Positions 52,288-64,000 are shown, numbered from the stretch's first letter. The stretch: 64,000 nt of DNA from Edolisoma coerulescens (GCA_013397115.1 VWZW01004022.1:1-64000), one strand, 5' to 3'. Notes: a model not told the origin generated them from the letters alone. A program made the numbers and translations.

Positions 52288-55097
52288 CCATATGTCACAA
52301 TCATTGGAGGACTATGGACTGAAAGCAAGGCTGAGCCATTTAGAAAGTTTGCCCCTCCCCAGTACTGATGACACAGACAATCCCTCCATGTTCAGCTCTA
52401 CTGGCTTCTGGATATGCAAGCTGTCTATCAGCTGCAGCACAATCAGAAATCCAGGAACATAGGAATATAGGAAATGTTTTCTAGGTCTAAAAAAGTCTGA
52501 ACCGTGCAAGCATAATTAAATCTTTCTGTAAATGGAAAGCCAAAGAATGGCATTTTGATTTGGCGCGGATCATAGTCAAATAGCTTTTAGTTGTAAGTAT
52601 AGCAGTACTTTAAATCAATCACTGCAGTCTTTAAACTGAAAATAACCTAGAAACACCTCTGTGTTTGACATCTGTAACAAAATGAACGCCTGGTTAGCAT
52701 TCTTCCTGCCACAGATTCCATCGGTTCTTTTTTTTCCATCTGGCTATAAAATCAAAAGTTATGTAGAAGTTAGCTCATAGGTTATTGCACAAAAACAGTA
52801 GTCTGTTGACCAAATACATGTCAGGAACTGAATTTCTTCTCCATTTACGAATCTTCTAGTAACATAATGAGCAGATCAAACATATGTTCCAGATGACTAT
52901 ATTACAACCGGTATTTTTTATGGATTCATGGTCTGGTAAAGAGGAATATGAGGAAAGTCACCATTATTTAGGATAGCCAAATCCAGGAAGACACCAAAGA
53001 ATATCATAAAGATTTAATAACGGAAGATGACTAATTCTGAAGTATCTAGGGCCTTCAGTTTTCCCTATGGATCAGTAGGTAATGATACAGCACACAAAAT
53101 GAGTTCTTAGGTTTGTCGGATTACTTAGTAAGGGATTGTGTGAAATGGTGGCAGTCTGAAGAATGTCTATGACCTGTTTAAAAATGTAGTCTGGGCTAGT
53201 CCTCCATTTGGGTATGATTCCTAGGGAAGCAGATAGACCTCATAGGGCAGTCCTGCCACCGTATCACACTCACCTCTTAAACTGTTTCGTCTTCATTACT
53301 CATCTATGAGAAATATTTTTTGAAGTCTTCTATTAATCATCACTAGAGTAAACAAGATCTTAACTTCTTCACTGTTCAAGAAAGCAAACATTTAAATCAT
53401 TATGTCATATTACAAGTTATCAAAATGTGTTAATTTATCTTCTCATTCCTTACAGAAGCATTCAGATCATCTTCTTTTGGCAAAACAGCATCTTTCAAAG
53501 AACAAAGATAATTTTGGAAGAGTAAAGCTTTCCTAGTCTAAGTGTCTAGCTATAAAATATAATTGAGTACTATATGATAAGTCAAAGAAAATCACTCTTC
53601 TATTTTCTGAGCAATTTCCTGGGAGCTCTCTTTATAATATTTTCTAATTGAGTAATAAAATCTACCATATAGATTGCAATCTGTGGAATTGTTTGGCCCA
53701 TTACCCTTACACTTCTAACATTAATGGATAAGTCCTTAGCTATTAACTTTAATATCAGTATGTTATTTAAAATTAAATACAAAAAACACCAAGGAGAAAA
53801 CTTAATACTATTAAATGCCCCAAATGTATTAAAAAATCTACTTCTTGAAATATTGAGCTTCACAAAACTGAAATTAGGTTTACTTCCAAGGACTTTATAT
53901 TTTGATTTTGAAGAGCTTATGCAGTATTTTTACAAACTAAAATAAACCCATTTGATGTCATGAATATAGTTTTCGGAGGAGTTTTCGGTTTGCTTTGTTT
54001 TTTCTAATCAAGCAGAATTGATGATTTAATAAGCATATGAGCCTATTTCTGAGCTTTCTTGTTCAAAACAGTTCTGGAACTCTGTGACGAGGGGTGCTAT
54101 TCAAGAAACGCGTGATAGGCATTTAGCTTTCTAAAATGTGCAGCATGGGAGATGAACCAAGGCACAGTAATTGCAATGCTTCCCAGGCCTTTTCATTTGA
54201 AGACTTCCAATGCCTGTTGTGGCAAATCTCACCTTGGCAATTTTCCAATTTTCTGGAATAACTGCCTCATCTTTCTTCACTGACATCCTTCTTTCCCTTT
54301 ATTTCTACTGTAAGCCTGGCTCTGAAGCTCCTCAGATTTATCTTCTTTACCATGTTGCTTATGCTATTGATATTCATAAGTCCACGCCATTTATGTTCTT
54401 AAGGTCTCTTTTTATATGTATATTTCTTAAAGGGGAAAAATGTGCCTTAGGAAACGAAGACTTTCATTTTAGCATGTCTTTCTTTAATCTGCTTGATACT
54501 AGACTTCTAGATGGCTTTTCTAGGATGGGAAGGTGCTCAACTGCAAATTTACCAGTGCCTTTGACCCTCGCCATGGTGAAGCGCCCGCTGGCAGAGGCAC
54601 CCTGGGCTGTTGCACCTGGCTCTTGGCATGGCAGAAATCTGTGTGCTTCCATTGGTCTCAGAGGACTCTACTGACCTGTCACGCTTCCTGCAGCTCTGTC
54701 TGCTACTTCTTTGTAGAAAGGGAACCACTGAGGATAATTGACCCATGGTTACAGGATGTACATATTCTTCTTTCCTCAGGATACCAGCAAGCATAGGTTT
54801 TCCAGAGATCTGTCTCTTTACAAGCTCTTCTTTCAGTTTCCTTCCTCAAGGACATGACAGCAGCAATATTTGTGCAAATGCCAGAAAATTTAGCTGGCGC
54901 AGCCAGCGTGCAGACTTCTGTGATGAAATAACTTAAAACATATTCTAAATTTCCACATTCCCATTTTGTTGCCACTCTTGAGCATTTTTTTTTTAGTTTG
55001 AGCTCTTCTTCCTGCATGTGCCTTTCTTGCCTAATCAGAGCCTTTTTTGACATCTACAATTATTGCTGTTCTTCTCTCTTATATAAATTACTGATGT

Positions 55098-55122
55098 CCC
55101 ACCATTTACCTAAAATGGTGGG
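55098..55122. repeat. Short perfect hairpin
   Basis: CCCACCATTT and AAATGGTGGG form a perfect 10-bp stem around a 5-base loop (ACCTA). Too short for a miRNA precursor, and no T-run follows. Reported as a structural feature only. Confidence 0.7.
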
Positions 55123-55526
55123 TGACACTTCCTTCCATAATCTCTAATTGTGTTTGAAAGCTGACTCTCAACATCTTCATCAGGTGATCCTTTGTCCTCT
55201 GAGTCCACTTTTTAAAATCAGTTTCTCTGACACAGCTATTTAGCATATCCATTTTAGTGTTCAGATAAATCTATTTACATATTAATAAGTCTCATTCCTT
55301 CTACCACCCAGCTCAGACAGGCACTGTGTATTTTTCAAAGTCAATGTGTGTCTCCAAAAAATTAACCCATTGACTTAAGATAATACGAAATTAAATTATT
55401 AACTTGGTTACTCTTCACATTCTACAAAAAGAATGTAGAAATCGATCTTTCCTGCTCAGTTTCCTTGCATCCCATCAGCATCTCATAGCTGTTTGGAAAA
55501 GAGATTGTGACTGTTCCCTCCTACCC

Positions 55527-55576
55527 AGATATTTAATTGAATTCAAAAAGGAATAAAGATATTTAATTGAATTCAA
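55527..55576 (+). repeat. 20-bp direct repeat
   Basis: AGATATTTAATTGAATTCAA occurs perfectly at 55,527-55,546 and 55,557-55,576, separated by 10 bases. It is a 30-bp-period duplication, probably slippage. The repeat could mimic a target-site duplication, but the 10 bases between contain no element. Confidence 0.9.
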
Positions 55577-56280
55577 TCTCCTTCATCAAGTACCAGCTGT
55601 ATTAAAAATTTTTGTACGGCTGTGCATTGCATAATGCTTAGCAAGCTTCTTGTACAGCTCAACAGAGTTATCACATGGCCATGGAATGAGTTGGAATTAT
55701 ATTTCTCATCTCCTGGGCCAATTTCTTGCACTATCTGGGTGAGTTTCTAATCTAAATTATGCTAGAACCGATTATAACACTCTGGATATTTGCCAGGACA
55801 AGATGCTCTGTTTAGTGAAATTGCTCTTTCTAGAGTCTTTTGTGGAACGTGTTATTTTACTGCTACAATACTTAAGTTAGGGAGCAAAATCACAATTCTT
55901 CTTTCTTAGAAATGAAAAACTAAATAGCAACCATTTCAATGAAATGATGCAATGTTCAAAATGTTCAATCTAGCTACTCAGAGAGCCCCAGGGACTCTGC
56001 ACCTTGGGGAGTGGTACAGCCAGGCCCCCAGGCTTGAGTGGGAACCTGTGATTCTTGTCTACGCCACTGGGCAAAGTGGAAAGGAGTAGCAATATGTGTT
56101 GAAAATGGAAACAGTTTCCCTAGAAAAGCAGGGCCCTTGTTCAGGCTGGTCAAATACTTGCTATCAAGGCAAATGTTCTTCAATGGCGGACTAGTCTCAT
56201 AAACTGGTTTTTTGTTTTGTTGGTTTTTTTCTCTAAAACTTCTGCCTTATCCTTGGAAAACTGAGTTTTCAATATTTACA

Positions 56281-56313
56281 AAAAAAACCAAAAAAACCAA
56301 ACCAAACCAAACA
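56281..56313 (+). repeat. A-rich (CCAAA)n repeat
   Basis: A-rich start followed by about four CCAAA units. Simple low-complexity sequence. Confidence 0.8.
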
Positions 56314-58140
56314 AGCTTACAAACATAGGAGGTTTGAAGTAAAAACTGAAAACCATCCAAAATTTTCCCTGTGAAAATAAAGGCCTTTTTTGTTCATGTC
56401 TATTCCTTGCCTCTTTTACCACTCCATGGCCAGCTTTAGAGTTAATAACAAATAGAAACCTTTGTTAAAAAATTAGTTCTGGTTGAAAATTTGTCTGCCT
56501 ACAGGCAGAGACTATCTAATAAATATTTTCCTTCTAATTTTTTATTCTTTTAACAATTTGCAATGAAGTTCTCATTTATTGAGCAAACAGTGAAAATATT
56601 GAGCAAATATTGAATAAATATGTTTTATTACTTGAAAACAGATAATAAGCTTTACCTCTTTAGCATAAGAGTGTATAAATGTGCTTCCTTGAAAATTAAT
56701 CAGTTATATGATGGAGACCAGAATCCATTCAATCACAGCCTTCAATGAAAGACTATAATTTTAGGGAGGGTCTAGGACCCTAGGCATGAGAATATATAGC
56801 AAATATCTGAAAGCCACAGGTTGGGAGAATGACCATTGCTGCAGGTTTCTGAACATACAGAATGGGGAAAACTGCATTTGTTGAAGCTGTAGAAGAGGAT
56901 TTGGAAGTGCTTGGAAAGCGAGATAATCAGACCCCATCAGTAAGTTTTAGCAATGAGTTTAGAGTATCTTAGAGTTGTTTGTAAAAAGCGTGTACTGCAG
57001 CAGCACTGGCTTTGCTTCCCCGGCCTGGTTAAATCAGACACATGAATGTCTTGCATGACAGGAATGCTACAAAACAGCCAAAGCAGACCTTCTGTTTTTC
57101 AGCTTGGGTATGTATTTTACAGAAAGGAAATATTTATTCAACATTTGAAAAATGAACAGAGCAAAACTTTAAAGAGAGATTAAGTACATAGTTGTGCGGG
57201 GAGACTGAATATTTGGGCTGTTCCAGTTCCAAAGGAGTAAAAAATCTAGAAAGGGTGGGTTTTGGAGTTTTGTTGTTTTTTTCCCCCAGGTAAATGTCCT
57301 GTGTATGTCATTGAGACTTTTGGAGTAAAAAGATTTCAAGATTTAGCCCATGTTACATTGTAAAACCATTATGCAAATGGTTCTGTCATAGCAGTCAAGT
57401 ACATTTAATGTAGTGTAATTTGGGAAGGAAGGAATACAAAAGAGTTATCTCTATATATTTGCAAATATGAAGTAAATCAAATTTGTATAGAAATATTTAT
57501 CATACTTGATTGATAGAAAGTGAGGGTATTTCTACATACTGCATCTATGTGAATGTTTTCAACATCTGATTTAAGAGAAAATGTTCTAATAGCTACTGCC
57601 CTTAGTAAAACCACATGTAATGCTTTTAAATATTGCCAGTAATACAATTAACTGAAAACAAAAGATGTGTTTGTGTACTGGTATGCATATATGTAGTATA
57701 TAAATTAGTTTTGGAACATTTATTTCAAGACTTAGAATAAAATATTTTAAGGTACTACTGTATGAATTTGAACTTATTTTAAATGTAGATATTTCAGTGT
57801 GATGTCATTAAACCAACCCCTGCTTTTTTAACTCATGTTCTGTAAAAAAAATGTTTTTATCTTCCTGGAAATCATTATACAATTTTATTGTGAGGTATCA
57901 AAATGTATTCTATCTTGAAAAACATTTATAAAGAGTAAGAAATATGATCAGCAAAAATAAAGCATCAGACTAAAATATAATAGTGAAAAAATTCTGTATT
58001 ATGTGTGAAACAAGGAGCTATGCTAATGCCTACTAACATAACGTGAGTTTAGTCAGGCCTTCCTTTAACCAGTTTGAAAATACTTATGTGTAAGTACATG
58101 TAATGTCCATAAGCCAATCCTTGTATTATAAAGGTTCAAT

Positions 58141-58330
58141 TCTCCATTCTGTAATTGGTTCTGGCTGCCAAGCAATATGCTAACAATGAATTTAATCTGC
58201 TTTTATGGCACATCTGTTAGTAGTGGATGACAATCAATTGGAAGAACTGATATTCCAAGCACTGGCACAAAATCAGATTTTTTCCCCCTTGATTTCATTA
58301 ATTTCCTGCTGGTTGAACATCCCAGCCTCC
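58141..58330. promoter_or_regulatory. Candidate conserved enhancer with SOX/POU-like composite
   Basis: ATATGCTAACAATG at 58,175-58,188 differs from the reverse complement of the classical SOX-OCT composite (ATTTGCATAACAATG) by one substitution and one missing base. Nearby are a homeodomain core with ATTGG (GTAATTGGTT, 58,151), a TGGCTGCCAA NFI-like word (58,162) and CAATCAATTGG (58,231). The density of developmental transcription-factor words in ~190 bp is suggestive of a non-coding regulatory element, but conservation cannot be judged from one sequence. Confidence 0.25.
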
Positions 58331-58594
58331 CAAAAATGCTATCAGTTCATACTGGCCTTCACAGCAGAGTGACATGACTGTAGGTTAAGAAGATGAATGT
58401 ATTTTGAAGTGAACTAATAGGATTTGTTTGAAAAGGAATGAACAGATTACTTACTACAGTCTGGAAATTTTCAGGTCTTTAAATGAGGATATATCTGCTG
58501 ATGTGCAACACAATTCAAATGCAAAACCTGCATAAAGAAAAAAATTTTTCAGGGTCAGGGTGGCGAGGTCAATGTGCATTTCCACCCCTGAGAA

Positions 58595-58919
58595 AACACA
58601 TGAAAAGCACATGGAAAATAAGGAGGCTTCACTAAGGGCAAGTCATGACTGAGTAATTTGGTGACCTTCTATGATGGGTTTACAGCAGTGGTGGGATAAG
58701 GGAAGAAAGACTGACATCATCTGCCTGTCAAAAAGCACTTGACACTGTCCTGCACAACATCCTTGTCTCTAAACTGCAGAGGCGTGGATTTGATAGATGG
58801 ACCAGTCAGGGGATAAGGAATTGCGTGAATGGTCACACTCAAAGAGTTGTGGTCAGTGGCTCAATGTCCAAGTGGAGTCAGTGATGACTGGCATTCTTTA
58901 GGGGTTGGTATTGGGACAA
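58595..58919 (+). mobile_element. CR1 LINE reverse-transcriptase fragment (plus strand)
   Basis: The sequence follows the CR1 ORF2 reverse-transcriptase region from GGCTTCACTAAGGGCAAGTC through CCTTCTATGATGGGTTTACA, a KALDTVLH-encoding stretch (family KAFDTVPH, RT motif A, Asp retained), and CATCCTTGTCTCTAAACTGC to TTGGTATTGGGAC. The frame is broken: one extra G at about 58,693 shifts it, and other substitutions give stops. The copy is cut at both ends: the catalytic motif C and the 3' UTR with its terminal octamers are absent. It is less diverged than the copy at 21.9 kb. It is dead sequence with no active product. Confidence 0.85.
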
Positions 58920-59031
58920 AATTATAATGTTAAGAAAATACAGATCAAAAAAATCCTGAGGACCTAACTCTTATCTATGCAAACATCTAGCAATATTTCA
59001 ATTTTCTTTCCTTTCTTTGCTTTCTTTGCAG
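58920..59031. other. Short non-coding gap ending in a polypyrimidine tract
   Basis: AT-rich, ending TTTCCTTTCTTTGCTTTCTT then TGCAG, one of the strongest acceptor-like tracts in the window. Confidence 0.5.
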
Positions 59032-59063
59032 GTGAGGTTGGAAGGAGCTTTTTCAACATTCAG
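59032..59063 (+). CDS. Candidate 32-nt micro-exon
   Basis: A near-ideal acceptor (CTTTCTTTGCTTTCTTTGCAG) is followed 32 bases later by a fair donor, TTCAG|GTAAAA. Two frames are open across it: VRLEGAFSTFR in phase 0, compatible with the candidate exons at 16,329 and 51,088, and EVGRSFFNIQ when entered with one base carried over. Exons this short are usually neuronal or muscle micro-exons. The peptide is unrecognised, so this is a splice-signal prediction only. Confidence 0.2.
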
Positions 59064-62000
59064 GTAAAAACTTACTAAGTTTTGTTGGGTTTTTTTATTT
59101 AAGAGAATATGGTTTGTATGAGGGATGTCGAACTAAATGCAGTTGTATAGCAAAAATATGGAAGTAAATAAAGCCTAGGTTTTCTTGGAAATAAGAAGAT
59201 CGCATAGCTATCAACAAAGAAAAGTTGATAAAACACTGTGAAGTGTTCACTTCAGAAAACTTCATAACAAATTGAACACATGCTGTATTTTGTGCTACTT
59301 GTTATTTCGCCGTGTTTTAAAAATATGTAATACTGATTTAAAAATATGTAATACAAAGAACAATGCAAAGAAACCCCAAACAATCAAAAAACCCCAAACA
59401 AACAGGGAACAAAAGCTACAGCTCTTTTTTATTTTAAAACTGTCAAAAAGAAAGGGTTTCGCTTCAAAAAGTTTTTTATTTCTCTATAGAACAAGGTTTT
59501 AATCACTTTGTTGGACTCCAAGCTGGGTTAAAGGAACCCTCACTCAGTATACTTCTTCTTCTGCAATGCATGCATGTAAGCAATTGTTTCTGGCATGGAA
59601 GTTCATTGGAAGGTAAGTCAAAATAGAAGTTTGCTATCAGCATTCGGTTTGTTTCTGTTAATATCAAACTAAACAAGATTGCAAGCTTTATCTTTGATGA
59701 ATATGTATGCCCTGAAACACTGAAGCCATAGACTGAGGGGTCATACTGGCATCTTCACAAAACACCATTAAGTGGTGCCTTCCCTTCCCCATCATCTGAT
59801 TGAGATTGTGGCCTTATATGCAAGGCCTTAGACAATGTCAAACAGAATATTAAAAACTAATATTTTCTTCTGGCATGTGTCTTCAGATTACAGGCATTTT
59901 TCCCACATTTGTTCCAGTGCTATAAATGAAATTATTCCATGCCACATAAATATGCTGACTTTTGTGAGAATTCAGATATTCATATGAAAATATTTCAAGA
60001 TTAGCTTTAAGTGGCTTCTAAATACTTCTATAATAAACCTATGATAGAATAATTAGCTGTATCATCTGTAATAGTAAATTTACTACTAATAGACCATAGA
60101 ACCTGTACTCTGCTTGGGAAGTATGACTTGGCCTGACTTACCCTCATTTTTGAGCATGTTCTAATAACATTTGAGCTGAACTGAGTTGCAGACACACTAA
60201 CCCAAACAAGTTTAACAGATGGTACAATGATGACCTCACACTGTGGTCTAGACAGGCTAACAAAATGACTGCATAACAGAAAGAAGCCTCCAGAGCAGGA
60301 TAAAATACAGTCTTTGGTGAAGATGAACAGTGGAACTTTGGGGTATATAATACATTTATACATTAAATTTAAGTCTGTTTTATAGAATAATAGTTTTTAT
60401 TGAGATATGATGAGACCACATTGATGGCTGCACCTGTTGGATAAAACAGAAGTTTGAGATTTTCAAACTTGCTATCTACACAAACTGCGTATCTCCTTCG
60501 TAGTCCATAAGTCCAGCAAAGACAAGCCAGATACACGTACAGACTTTAAATCTACTCCTAAGTGTTTTCCTTTGCAAGGATATTTTCCAAAACTGTTTTT
60601 TCCCTAAGCAGCAAAATCAGGGATAAAAATGACTGGCATGAAACATGATGATTCTTTTTCTTTTGATGGCACATTTTTTCTTAAGAACTTTTATTTTAAC
60701 AGTTAATCATCAAAAAATTAATCTAATTCTGAATTGAAAGTTTCCTATTTTGTACATTTAATTCAATTGATTTTGAAGTAAGAAGAAAAGTGTTTTTCGA
60801 TTGTTTTCTGGTGCCTAGCTCAGGGCTTGAGAGGCAATGCTCACAGAGGTGCAGTTAGTGGGCAGATTACAGGGTGCAGAAGATGTAGAAAAGGCCATGG
60901 CTGTGATCGATTACAGGTTTTTTCACATGAACACCATCATAACAAATGGACGAATATGTATTTTTGCACTAATTTAAGGAGCTTTGAGTCACAGTCTCTT
61001 ATTCCAAAGACAAGGAGGCTCAAAGAATTCCTCTTTTTTATGTGTATGTATTTAAGTACAGAAGAAACTTTGTGACGCAGCACAATAACAACTTTTTATG
61101 ACTACAAGCTTTTATTAGCTAGGAATAAGCTAAGGAGAGCGACGAACAAGCTGTGTAGCTCTCACCTAGTGACATCTAATAAAATCTTTAAATATCACCA
61201 CAATGACACTCAAACAAGTTTAAAGAGAACACTTTACTATTGCACTCCCATCCTGTACTTTTTCTAAATTTCCCTGTAATGAGAAAGGGTCAAATTTCAC
61301 AGTAGTGTCTATGAGTGTGGTTCCAGTGTCGGCAGAGCTGTGCCCATTCCCATCACCTGAAATGGGTGTGACAGAAACTACACCAAGCACAACCAGCTCA
61401 ACACTTCTGCCTCACTTTGTGGAAAGTGAACTAGGGCTTTGTGGCACATAGAGGAGCAGTACTACATAGTGAGGGCAAATATGCAGAGTCTGATTCCAGT
61501 AGAGTTAACTTGGTCATATTTTGAACATCTGTGAAGTCTAATGTGAATTGAATGTTAAGTAAATCAACTTAATTTATTAGTAGAGCATGGCATATTGCCA
61601 TTTATGTCAACTCAACTTCTTTTCCACATCACATGCCTTTTGTGTATTTCTTACATGCCTGAAAGATGCTGTTTCTGGAATAATTTTCAAGGGTTATTGA
61701 TATTCTATATTTAAATATTCTATATTTATGGAAACTGATTCTAGTATTTTTCCAGAAAGTCTGGGTAGTTAGACCATGTGCGCAAGCTTTCGCAACACAG
61801 AAAAGATCAAATCAACGAGAGTGAAAAAACCCAGAAATGACCCTGCTCAAGTTTGAAATTCCTACTTTAGGCTGTACTGGGGAGTCTTTTGGTTTCGAAA
61901 ACAAATGCTGAAAAATAACAGTAAAAGTCAAATAATTAAAGCACAAATAGACCAGTTATTGAGCATTTGTTACTGCAGAGCTGAATGTTGCCTAGTCTGC

Positions 62001-62195
62001 ATTCTCAGAAGTAATTTTGGGAAGAAACTTAGGAGCTAAGGAGAAAGAAATATTTTCTATTACTGATGTTAAGAAATGGGCAGCTGCTTAAAAATGCTCA
62101 GTGGTTTGGAATGTCAGCCCAAGCACTGGGGAATGACTTGGAGGAATGGTTTGCGGCCAAAATTATCCAGTGCACACCCGTGCTTCCAAAGCAGA

Positions 62196-62338
62196 CCTTC
62201 CAAAGGCAAGCAAGGTTATTGTGTGACCTGTAAATAGGACACATTAGCACACACAAGGACTTAGGTTTCTGCTGGCAGTCTAAGTCTCCTTAGACCTAAG
62301 TCTTCCAAAGTCTCATTAGGACACCAGTCTTTGGAAGG
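62196..62338. repeat. Nested inverted repeat
   Basis: An outer pair, CCTTCCAAAG (62,196-62,205) and CTTTGGAAGG (62,329-62,338), is perfect. Inside it the pair GACTTAGGT (62,258-62,266) and ACCTAAGTC (62,294-62,302) is also perfect. A third copy of CTTCCAAAG lies at 62,302-62,310 and could compete for the same partner. The ~143 nt could fold as a two-tier stem-loop in RNA of either strand. Confidence 0.6.
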
Positions 62339-63961
62339 ATTACAAACACAGTATAATTTACACTACCAGCACAATTTACCACAGGGCTATGATCTCCACC
62401 TAGAGCTATAGGGACAATAACTATATCAGAGCTAAATTGTGCCTCAAGGCAAATAATCTGTTGATTCTACTGCCCTTCCTGTTCTGTCTTGTGATGTTTT
62501 GCTGTACTCATCTACTCATCCCATAAGACATCCATGTGAGCAGCTCTGTGGTTTTACGTTCATGTTTAAATCCAGTTGCTGTAATCAGCTTTTTTGTAAC
62601 CTCAACTGCAGTTGTTGTGACCATATTAAAGCACAGCTTTTCAGGCTCAGCCTGTAACTCTGCTATTAGAGGTTTAAACCTCAGAGTAGAGAAAGTCTGT
62701 AATGAAAGTGAAGCTCTCTTTCATTTCCTATGATTCAGCATAGCTGTACTTGAGAATTACCCGGTTTTGCTTCCCATGCTGTGACATTTGAGACCTGCCC
62801 TCCAAGCGCTGGTGGAAGGCTATGGAATTGCCAGCTCGACATTTTAGATGGTATCACAGTCATGGTAAACCTCTGCCTTAGTGCTGGCTTGGAGGCAAAG
62901 ATACACCAAGTGAGTGTGTGGAGTGGCTGTTAAGGGCTCTGCTCATGAACCTCATCAAAGCATATTAATTTCAGAGGGAACATGATTTTATAATTATTTC
63001 AGTGCACTTTGTTTAAAGTCTTAATGAAAATATTAAGGATCACGGTGTAAGGAGGTACTAAATGCAGACACAATCTTTTGAAAGCAATAACTCGATTTCT
63101 GGCCTAGTTGTACTACATTACTACTTCAATGAAGACACAGAAGTAAGTGTTTTATCCCTTAAATGGGCACATCCTCAGTGACTTTTGCTGTAAGAGTAAC
63201 ACTAAGAATGATAGAGGAGTGATCTTTCAAACAGATTGTTTCTAAAGGATGTTTAGTTGAAGGTCCCTCAGTTTAGCAGTTATCTCTCAAGGGTATTTCC
63301 TGCATTAAAAAGTCACTGTGACTAGCCTTTCATCTTACTATTCCAAAAATAAGAAGTGCAAAACAAGCTGGTGCTTTGCAGTCAGAAAACCTAGGAACGA
63401 AATTCTGAAATAGTTCTAGCTGTGACGCCTAGGAAATCAGCCAATCTGGTTCCAACCCCTGTGAAAACAGAAACTTCGGCCTACCAATAAAAAGAACAAA
63501 AACTTTGTTTATCTTCCTTGAGAGTACTGATATGCATCTTGTATATGTCTAATTGCATCAATGTACTGTCAGAGTGAATCCCTCAGTGGTAGTTGCCAAA
63601 ACAGTGACAACCCATCAGTTGCTAATGATGGTTTTAAAACTATTCTAGAAGTGACAAGGCAAATGTCTGATAGCAACTTTTAAATTAGATCAGATTTTTG
63701 AACAGGTGGTTGTCAGGTCTTTTTCCAATGCAGATGCAGTTAATGCCTTCTCTTCATCAATTCTTTTAGTCATCTTAGAATAGCATGAAGCTTGGTGATT
63801 GTTTCTGATAGATCACTTGTTTGCTTGGATTTGGGGAATTCAAGTTTCTTTTCCCCACTTGCTTTAGACCTTACAGTAGGAAAGACTTCAGTCATAAGTT
63901 TGCTATTTCTTGGTACATCTGGACAATGCATTATTGAATTCAAAACCTAAATTAAAAATAA

Positions 63962-63974
63962 GGGGGTGGGGGGG
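63962..63974 (+). repeat. G-rich run (G5TG7)
   Basis: Two G blocks with one T between. Too few separated runs for an intramolecular quadruplex; could pair between strands or be a length-unstable site. Confidence 0.8.
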
Positions 63975-64000
63975 AACATTCCGTTCAAGTGAAACGCAAA

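Larger units (their letters stand above)
52288..58140. other. Non-coding DNA with an ORF-dense patch
   Basis: AT-rich overall. At 54,210-55,053 there is a locally G+C-richer patch with a 154-codon frame on + (54,210-54,674) and a chain of minus-strand frames of 116, 81 and 62 codons that overlap in different phases. This could be a decayed retrocopy on the minus strand or chance; no family is recognised. A perfect 10-bp hairpin stem lies at 55,098-55,122, a duplication at 55,527-55,576 and a CCAAA run at 56,287-56,313. The rest is featureless. Confidence 0.45.
59064..64000. other. Non-coding DNA, no gene seen
   Basis: AT-rich. Small direct duplications occur (AAAAATATGTAATAC twice at about 59,319-59,354; ATATTCTATATTTA twice at about 61,702-61,728). 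A 111-codon minus-strand frame at 60,028-60,363 is unrecognised, though it contains a donor-like GTAAGT at about 60,143. The nested inverted repeat at 62,196-62,338 and a G5TG7 run at 63,962-63,974 are noted separately. No gene end or second CpG island is present. Confidence 0.55.

Noticed and set aside
53271..53305. Minus-strand 30-nt segment with ATAG acceptor and GTGAGT donor
   Set aside because: All three frames contain a stop, so it cannot be a coding exon, and nothing else supports a non-coding one.

Overview
The window looks like nuclear DNA of a land vertebrate, most probably a bird. It is AT-rich and CpG-depleted outside the first ~115 bases, has no compact gene, and carries few dispersed repeats. 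The recognisable ones are all CR1-type LINE remnants, including a copy ending in the doubled TCACAGAA motif that marks the CR1 3' end in birds. Crocodilians and turtles also carry CR1, so bird is an inference. There is no operon, tRNA, rRNA, CRISPR array or intact coding gene. I recognise no protein family in any open frame except the decayed CR1 reverse transcriptase.

Layout. Bases 1-115 are the edge of a CpG island with GC boxes and a good CTCF-like motif, so a promoter lies at or just left of the window start. Next come about 16 kb of plain non-coding DNA with a CR1 scrap near 6.0 kb and a ~940 bp fold-back structure at 13,477-14,416, whose two ~148 bp arms are over 90% identical. At 16,329-16,405 there is a well-formed candidate exon with a strong Kozak ATG and a consensus donor. 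Splicing it in phase 0 to a frame at 17,515-17,790, followed by AATAAA at 18,031, gives a hypothetical 107-residue Cys-rich protein. This is the most interesting coding hypothesis, but it rests on sequence signals only. From 18.5 to 22.4 kb there are an LTR-like TATA/AATAAA segment, a GGGAAA tract with G-quadruplex potential, a (GA)12 microsatellite and an old CR1. From 22 to 58 kb there is gene-desert or intronic sequence with scattered candidate regulatory clusters (paired octamers at 32.0 kb, four CCAAT boxes at 38.4 kb, a CArG box inside a palindrome at 52.3 kb, a SOX/POU-like composite at 58.2 kb) and several weak candidate exons. At 58.6-58.9 kb is a CR1 reverse-transcriptase fragment truncated at both ends. 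The last 5 kb hold a candidate 32-nt exon and a nested inverted repeat.

Taken together, the window is best read as the 5' end of a large gene or a lncRNA-type locus: a CpG-island promoter at the left edge followed by long introns, or a gene leaving to the left followed by a gene desert. No gene can be named from the sequence. The exon calls are splice-signal hypotheses that need RNA-seq or cross-species conservation.
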